Source: Candidatus Symbiothrix sp.
GTDB taxonomy: Bacteria > Bacteroidota > Bacteroidia > Bacteroidales > Azobacteroidaceae
Length of the DNA: 9,972 bases
Direction: 5' to 3'
Assembly: GCA_031270525.1 (NCBI GenBank)
Contig: JAISXN010000115.1
Coordinates: 1 to 9,972 of the forward strand
The notes beneath the pieces were generated by a model. That model was not told the DNA's origin. It saw only the letters and a program-made list of their open reading frames with translations, and did not search any database. Numbering within the stretch: the stretch's first letter is position 1; the number at the start of each line of letters is the position of its first letter. A program made the position numbers and the translations under genes. Positions 5,955 to 9,972 of the stretch are shown here, piece after piece.

Positions 5955-7868
5955 TTAAAAGAACAACACCAAAACCGCAATCAAAATAGAACCAACCACA
6001 AACACCCAAGCATAGAACTGAACCTGTCCCGACTGCAATCCCTTGACCGAATCGGCAGATTTCTGCGTCGTCCAAGCCAAACCGTTCATCGCGCTGTCGA
6101 TAATATGGCGGTCGAACCACGCAATCGGCATACATATATATCGGAAGATGACAGTCTGCGTAAACCACATCCATACTTCGTCCAAATAGAATTTATGCAA
6201 AGCCGCTTTGTACAAACCGCCCAATGACTGTGCAATCTGCGCAGGTTGTTTGCTGTTTTTGGCATACAGAGCAAATGCGCCACTAATACCAATAAGCGCC
6301 ACAACAATACTCATTCCGGCTACAGTCCAATCAATATGCGTATGGAAAGGCATAAAGTCGCTGCTGATAAAATCCGAGAAAGGAATGAATCCGGTAAATA
6401 CTGAAAATACAGCCAGAATAATCAATGGCAAAGCCATGGCTAACGGCGATTCATGCGGTTTATGATGCTCATTATAATCGCGTTTTCCATTCCAAAAAAT
6501 ACGGAAATACAAACGGAACATGTAAAAGGCCGTTAATCCGGCAACTATCCACAACGTCCAAAAAATAACCTGATGATGGTGGAAAGCCGCCGCCAATATT
6601 TCGTCTTTACTGAAAAATCCCGAAAAAGGAGGAATCCCCGCAATGGCCAAACAAGCGATTAAAAACGTCCAATTAGTAATTGGCATGTACTTGTGCAAGT
6701 TTCCCATCTGACTCATTTCGTTGCTGTGAACGGCATGGATAACCGAACCCGCGCCGAGGAACAGCAAGGCTTTGAAGAAAGCATGAGTAAACAAATGAAA
6801 CATGGATGCCATATAACCCAATCCGTCATGTCCGCCGTAATCCGAAACGCCCAAAGCCACCATCATATAAGCAATCTGCGAAATCGTCGAAAATGCCAGC
6901 ACCCGCTTGATGTCGGTTTGCGTAATCGCGATAACCGCCGCAAACAAAGCCGTAAACGTACCGATATATGCAATCAGCGTCAGCACATCAGGAGCTGCAA
7001 AGAAATAAACCGGAAACAAACGGGCAACCAAGAATACACCGGCAACCACCATCGTTGCGGCATGAATCAAAGCCGAAACAGGCGTCGGACCTTCCATCGC
7101 GTCGGGTAACCAAATGTGCAAAGGGAACATGGCCGATTTACCGGCGCCACCCATGAAAATAAGCGTTAAAGCCAAGGTTGCCAATGATAAACCCATAAAG
7201 GTTCCGCCGGCAAACGAGGTGGTTACCAATTCGGCATGATTAGCGGTCAATGTCCCGAAATCAAATGTTTTCGTATAATAAGATAAAATCAATATCCCGA
7301 TTAAAAAGCCCAAATCGGCGAAGCGCGTAACGATAAACGCTTTTTTGGACGCCGATACGGCCGAAGGTTTGGTATAGTAGAAACCAATTAAGGAATAGGA
7401 ACTTACCCCTACTAATTCCCAGAAAATATACATCTGGAAAATATTGGTCGCAACCACCAATCCCAACATGGAAAAACTAAACAGCGACAGTAAAGCGTAA
7501 TACCGTTGAAAACCTGTTTCGCCGTGCATATAGCCTAAACTGTAAATGTGCACCATCAACGAAACGGTCGTGATGACAACCAGCATCATCACGGAAATCG
7601 GGTCTAACAGAATACCCAAATCAATATGCAGATTTTCAGTAAACCGCAACCACTCGAAATTGACCGGTATAAACTGTTGCCATTCCTCCCCAACTCTACC
7701 TGTCTGGAAGAAATACTGGTAAGCCACCGTATAGGCGCATATTGCACACAATCCCATGCCTATCGTTCCGATAATTCCGGCGACTTTCGGTTTCATCTTC
7801 ATTCCCAGTAATCCCAAAACGAGAAACAGGAAAAAAGGCGCTATCAATATAAATAAACTGTATTCCAT
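5955..7868 (-). CDS. nuoL: NADH-quinone oxidoreductase subunit L
   Basis: Distal proton-pumping subunit of complex I, 637 residues, slightly longer than E. coli NuoL (613). The N-terminal antiporter core contains E151 in QMYIFWELVGVSSYSLIGFY (TM5). K244 lies in MGGAGKSAMFPLHIWLPDAM (TM7), followed by EGPTPVSALIHAATMV with H269 (TM8). Other landmarks are TDIKRVLAFSTISQIAYM, the TM10 block HLFTHAFFKALLFLGAGS (K366), and GIPPFSGFFSKDEI with K421 (TM12). The C-terminal part (about 470-637) should form the long lateral helix and the last membrane helix (about 617-637), the brace along the membrane arm. The ATG at 7868 is about 6 bp from the end of the heptamer hairpin that separates it from nuoK. 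No Shine-Dalgarno sequence is seen. Confidence 0.96.
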   Translation of the reverse strand: MEYSLFILIAPFFLFLVLGLLGMKMKPKVAGIIGTIGMGLCAICAYTVAYQYFFQTGRVGEEWQQFIPVNFEWLRFTENLHIDLGILLDPISVMMLVVITTVSLMVHIYSLGYMHGETGFQRYYALLSLFSFSMLGLVVATNIFQMYIFWELVGVSSYSLIGFYYTKPSAVSASKKAFIVTRFADLGFLIGILILSYYTKTFDFGTLTANHAELVTTSFAGGTFMGLSLATLALTLIFMGGAGKSAMFPLHIWLPDAMEGPTPVSALIHAATMVVAGVFLVARLFPVYFFAAPDVLTLIAYIGTFTALFAAVIAITQTDIKRVLAFSTISQIAYMMVALGVSDYGGHDGLGYMASMFHLFTHAFFKALLFLGAGSVIHAVHSNEMSQMGNLHKYMPITNWTFLIACLAIAGIPPFSGFFSKDEILAAAFHHHQVIFWTLWIVAGLTAFYMFRLYFRIFWNGKRDYNEHHKPHESPLAMALPLIILAVFSVFTGFIPFSDFISSDFMPFHTHIDWTVAGMSIVVALIGISGAFALYAKNSKQPAQIAQSLGGLYKAALHKFYLDEVWMWFTQTVIFRYICMPIAWFDRHIIDSAMNGLAWTTQKSADSVKGLQSGQVQFYAWVFVVGSILIAVLVLFF

Positions 7869-7874
7869 ATTTTT

Positions 7875-7948
7875 AATTGAGAATTGAGAGTTGAGAGTTG
7901 AGAATTGAGAATTGTTTTTTAATTCTCAATTCTCAATTCTCAATTCTT
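7875..7948. repeat. Heptamer array forming a hairpin, nuoK-nuoL spacer
   Basis: On the plus strand five units run from 7875 (AATTGAG, AATTGAG, AGTTGAG, AGTTGAG, AATTGAG) plus AATT. A 7-base T-rich loop (7914-7920) follows. Then come three exact AATTCTC units (7921-7941) and a partial one. The arms 7888-7913 and 7921-7946 pair over 26 positions with only two mismatches, and the 16 bp nearest the loop are perfect. In the mRNA the two mismatches are A-C. The nuoK stop codon TGA (7942-7940) is part of a repeat unit. No U-run follows on the transcript side, so this is probably not a terminator. Confidence 0.92.
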
Positions 7949-8248
7949 CATTCTATTTAAGTTGTTAATATTAATGTTACCGATGCTGCGATACGCATTG
8001 ATAATAATTGCCAATGCAACAGCCGTTTCCGCAGCAGTTATCGCAATTCCGAAGAGCGTAAAAAACATCCCTTCCAACTGATGGGGATAAAGAAAACGGT
8101 TGAACGCCGCAAAATTGATTTCCACAGCATTCAAAACCAATTCTAACGAAATCAGAATGGCTATCATGTTCTTCCTCGTGATAAATCCGAATATCCCGAT
8201 AAAAAACATCAACGTACTGATTATTAAGTAATACTCTAACCGTATCAT
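7940..8248 (-). CDS. nuoK: NADH-quinone oxidoreductase subunit K
   Basis: Small membrane subunit of complex I, 102 residues (family about 100), with three transmembrane helices at roughly 5-23, 28-48 and 60-85. The two buried glutamates that carry protons are present: E36 in ILISLELVLNAVEINF and E74 in IAITAAETAVALAII, matching E. coli E36 and E72. It starts 6 bp after the nuoJ stop, so translation is probably coupled. The last two codons, AAT TGA, are read from the first heptamer unit of the array behind the gene. The tail GNININNLNRMKN is otherwise a normal NuoK tail length, so the array has not obviously extended the protein. Confidence 0.96.
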   Translation of the reverse strand: MIRLEYYLIISTLMFFIGIFGFITRKNMIAILISLELVLNAVEINFAAFNRFLYPHQLEGMFFTLFGIAITAAETAVALAIIINAYRSIGNININNLNRMKN

Positions 8249-8254
8249 AGTGTT

Positions 8255-8776
8255 TTATTTTTTTCTTGCAATTAAAATTCCTCCGATAATACAAGCCAGC
8301 AACAGCACGCTCAACACCTCAAAAGGCAACAAATACTGGTATTTACCCGTACCCATCAACGTTTGCCCGATAAGCGACATACTTATTTCCTGATCGCCAA
8401 CCATACTTGTATTGGATTCATACAGAAACTGATGCTTAAACAACACAAAGGCGGTAAGCCCGATGCCGGCTACAACGCCCAAAAACCCGAAAACATAACG
8501 ACGCGTCTGATGTTTGAGCAACACCTCGCCCTTACTCGTAGTCAGGAAGATAGCAAATATAAACAATATCACGACGCCTCCGGCATAAACCGATACCTGG
8601 ACAGCCGCCAGAAAGTGATAATTCAAAAACAAGTAAAATCCCGCCGTACAAAGCAATACCAAAAGAAGATAGGTTGCAGAACGCAACAAACTTTTGGATG
8701 TTACCGCCATAATCGACAGAGCCAACATGGCTACGCCGAGGCAGGAAAAAATGATTAGATTAATTATCGGATCCAT
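8255..8776 (-). CDS. nuoJ: NADH-quinone oxidoreductase subunit J
   Basis: Membrane subunit J of complex I, 173 residues (E. coli 184), with five predicted membrane helices. The most diagnostic block is FLAAVQVSVYAGGVVILFIF (about 55-74), the third helix, which in solved complex I structures contains a pi-bulge and takes part in coupling quinone chemistry to proton transfer. Y64 lies in this helix. The C-terminal helix reads LLPFEVLSVLLLACIIGGIL (149-168) and ends in RKK, as is typical. It is 30 bp downstream of nuoI and 6 bp upstream of nuoK. The 30-bp spacer contains TAACTTTG, which resembles a -7 box but has no -33 partner at the right distance. Confidence 0.94.
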   Translation of the reverse strand: MDPIINLIIFSCLGVAMLALSIMAVTSKSLLRSATYLLLVLLCTAGFYLFLNYHFLAAVQVSVYAGGVVILFIFAIFLTTSKGEVLLKHQTRRYVFGFLGVVAGIGLTAFVLFKHQFLYESNTSMVGDQEISMSLIGQTLMGTGKYQYLLPFEVLSVLLLACIIGGILIARKK

Positions 8777-8806
8777 ATTTTATTTACAATACAAAGTTAC
8801 AACTTT

Positions 8807-9283
8807 TTATTCACTTACTACCTTTTCTTTCTTAACCAACGAAGAACCTTCCTTATTCAACTGCTGAACCAATTTAGCCTTCGTAAACATCGCATGTTCA
8901 AAATTGTTCGACCACCCAATAGCATTCTGCGGACAGGAAATCGTACAAATTGAACAAAACGTACAACTCCCGACGTCATATAAGTATTTATCCAACACTT
9001 TCTTTTCTTTTCCACTCGCCTCATCCATTTCTTTCTTGCTGACGACCCGGATCGTTCCGTTCGGACAATTCAATTCGCAAATTCCACAAGCAGTGCATTT
9101 GTGCTGATTCGCTTCATTGTGAGGCATAACCAACTCGCCGCGCATCCGTTCGAACGGAAAAACCTTACCTCGATTTTCAGGGTATTGTTCCGTAACTTTC
9201 GGACGGATAAAATTGAGCATGGTGATGTACATCCCTTGCAGCAAACGCCATATCCCCAGAAAAAAATCCCTTATATATTTCAT
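8807..9283 (-). CDS. nuoI: NADH-quinone oxidoreductase subunit I
   Basis: Peripheral-arm ferredoxin-like subunit, 158 residues, holding the two [4Fe-4S] clusters (N6a and N6b) that pass electrons towards the quinone site. The cysteine motifs are complete: C63, C66, C69, C73 in CTACGICELNCPNG, and C107, C110, C113, C117 in CTFCSICTISCPQNAIGW. The N-terminus (1-26) is an amphipathic or hydrophobic helix likely to lie on the membrane. The segment KVFPFERMRGE (40-50) precedes the clusters, where E. coli and other NuoI have an R-x-R-G motif. A charged tail (KKEKVVSE) ends it. The start ATG at 9283 has a Shine-Dalgarno-like AGAGGA about 8 bp upstream. That site lies just after the heptamer array separating the gene from nuoH. 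Confidence 0.96.
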   Translation of the reverse strand: MKYIRDFFLGIWRLLQGMYITMLNFIRPKVTEQYPENRGKVFPFERMRGELVMPHNEANQHKCTACGICELNCPNGTIRVVSKKEMDEASGKEKKVLDKYLYDVGSCTFCSICTISCPQNAIGWSNNFEHAMFTKAKLVQQLNKEGSSLVKKEKVVSE

Positions 9284-9299
9284 AAACTTTATCCTCTTT

Positions 9300-9331
9300 A
9301 ATTCTTAATTCTCAATTCTCAATTCTCAATT
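9300..9331. repeat. Heptamer array overlapping the nuoH stop
   Basis: On the plus strand the units are AATTCTT (9300-9306), AATTCTC (9307-9313), AATTCTC (9314-9320), AATTCTC (9321-9327) and a final AATT. On the coding strand this reads as (AATTGAG)n. The last sense codon AAT and the TGA stop of nuoH are the first unit. Only one arm is present here, so no hairpin forms, unlike at nuoK-nuoL where the same heptamer occurs in both orientations. Confidence 0.9.
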
Positions 9332-9972
9332 AAAAATCAACACCCAAAGCGCCATCAACAAAATATTAGCCAACCCAATCGGCATCAATATCTTCCATTC
9401 CAATTTCAGCAACTGGTCAATCCGTAAACGCGGGAAAGACCAACGCACCCACAAAGCGAGGAAAACGCAGAAAAAAGTCTTTCCGAAAAACCATATCACC
9501 GGAGGAATATAACCCATAATTACGTTCACCCCTTCCCAAGGCGTGTGCAAAGGCATCCATCCGCCCAGGAACATGGTAGCCGCAATCGCCGCAATGATAA
9601 ACATGTTCATGTATTCCGCCAGATAGAAAAATCCGAACTGGATACCGGAATATTCCGTATGATATCCCGCCGTCAACTCCGATTCGGCTTCCGGTAAATC
9701 GAAAGGTCCGCGATTGGTCTCGGCATGTCCTGCAATCAGGTAAATGGCAAACGCAATAATCGCCGGAATACCTCCTTTGAAAATAAACCATCCGTCCGCT
9801 TGCTGTTCGACAATCTGCGACAACTGCATCGTCCCCGAAAGGATGACGATAGCCAGCAATGAAAGTCCGCACGACAATTCATAACTAATCAACTGTGCAC
9901 CGGAACGCATCGCGCCGATCATCGTGTATTTACTGTTGCTCGACCAACCCGCCAGAAGAATACCGACTACTC
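9326..9972 (-). CDS. nuoH: NADH-quinone oxidoreductase subunit H, 5' part beyond window
   Basis: Membrane subunit that helps form the quinone chamber and anchors the peripheral arm. The visible fragment has 214 codons. The reading frame is open to the window edge through GWSSNSKY (fragment residues 8-15), a family block, so the ATG at 9922 is internal and not the start. Other landmarks are [11 protein letters not shown], and [20 protein letters not shown] (87-106) with [18 protein letters not shown] after it. This last region is the acidic loop lining the quinone site and its proton path. Several hydrophobic helices follow, and the [13 protein letters not shown] segment near the end is also typical. 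The full protein should be about 330-370 residues, so roughly the first third is missing. The final codons AAT TGA lie within the heptamer array. Confidence 0.95.
   Translation of the reverse strand, partial: VVGILLAGWSSNSKYTMIGAMRSGAQLISYELSCGLSLLAIVILSGTMQLSQIVEQQADGWFIFKGGIPAIIAFAIYLIAGHAETNRGPFDLPEAESELTAGYHTEYSGIQFGFFYLAEYMNMFIIAAIAATMFLGGWMPLHTPWEGVNVIMGYIPPVIWFFGKTFFCVFLALWVRWSFPRLRIDQLLKLEWKILMPIGLANILLMALWVLIFN

Noticed and set aside
6693..7109. Plus-strand open frame opposite nuoL
   Set aside because: It is an antisense shadow of a conserved region, rich in Arg, His and Gln, with no promoter or family resemblance.
7875..7948. Heptamer arrays as a coding phase-variation switch
   Set aside because: The repeats lie after the stop codons, so copy-number change would not shift either neighbouring reading frame. 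An effect on spacing or RNA structure remains possible.
8792..8799. TAACTTTG (minus strand) between nuoI and nuoJ as an internal promoter
   Set aside because: It matches the -7 consensus, but no TTG or TTTG lies at a suitable distance upstream. It falls by chance in an AT-rich spacer within a tightly packed operon.

Overview
The window looks like a chromosomal segment from a member of the Bacteroidota, most likely the order Bacteroidales. Three things point there: the exbB-exbD-exbD-tonB gene order, the TonB N-terminus with its WTALIFEGKNKAYGAYELR block, and a TAnnTTTG-type -7 promoter element. Start codons mostly lack strong Shine-Dalgarno sequences, and the spacers between genes are very AT-rich. 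All genes lie on the minus strand, so transcription runs from high to low coordinates. No RNA genes, CRISPR arrays, insertion sequences or phage genes were seen.

The region from 9972 down to 2925 is the distal part of a respiratory complex I (NDH-1) operon: nuoH (5' end cut off by the window), nuoI, nuoJ, nuoK, nuoL, nuoM and nuoN. These encode the membrane arm and its connecting Fe-S subunit. NuoH and NuoI form the quinone site and the last Fe-S relay. NuoJ and NuoK form the E-channel region. NuoL, NuoM and NuoN are the three antiporter-like proton pumps. The genes for the peripheral arm (nuoA, B, C/D) should lie beyond base 9972. Many Bacteroidota have an 11-subunit form without NuoEFG, but nothing in this window tests that.

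The region from 2924 down to 1 is a separate unit that uses the proton gradient: exbB, two different exbD genes and the start of tonB. This is the motor that powers TonB-dependent outer-membrane transporters. A plausible promoter sits just upstream of exbB (about 2791-2824), and its -7 box is bracketed by an exact 13-bp direct repeat. Proton pumping by complex I and proton consumption by the Ton motor are therefore side by side on the chromosome.

The most unusual structure is a set of heptanucleotide tandem-repeat arrays at gene 3' ends inside the nuo operon. They occur at nuoH/nuoI (AATTCTC units), nuoK/nuoL (AATTGAG units facing AATTCTC units, a long hairpin) and nuoM/nuoN (TTAATGA and TTAATCA units, another long hairpin). 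A two-unit trace lies at the end of exbB. The nuoH and nuoK stop codons lie inside the first repeat unit, and the nuoM stop lies 3 bp from its hairpin arm. The second point of interest is that NuoM has leucine where the paralogous NuoL and NuoN encoded beside it have the conserved TM7 proton-pumping lysine.
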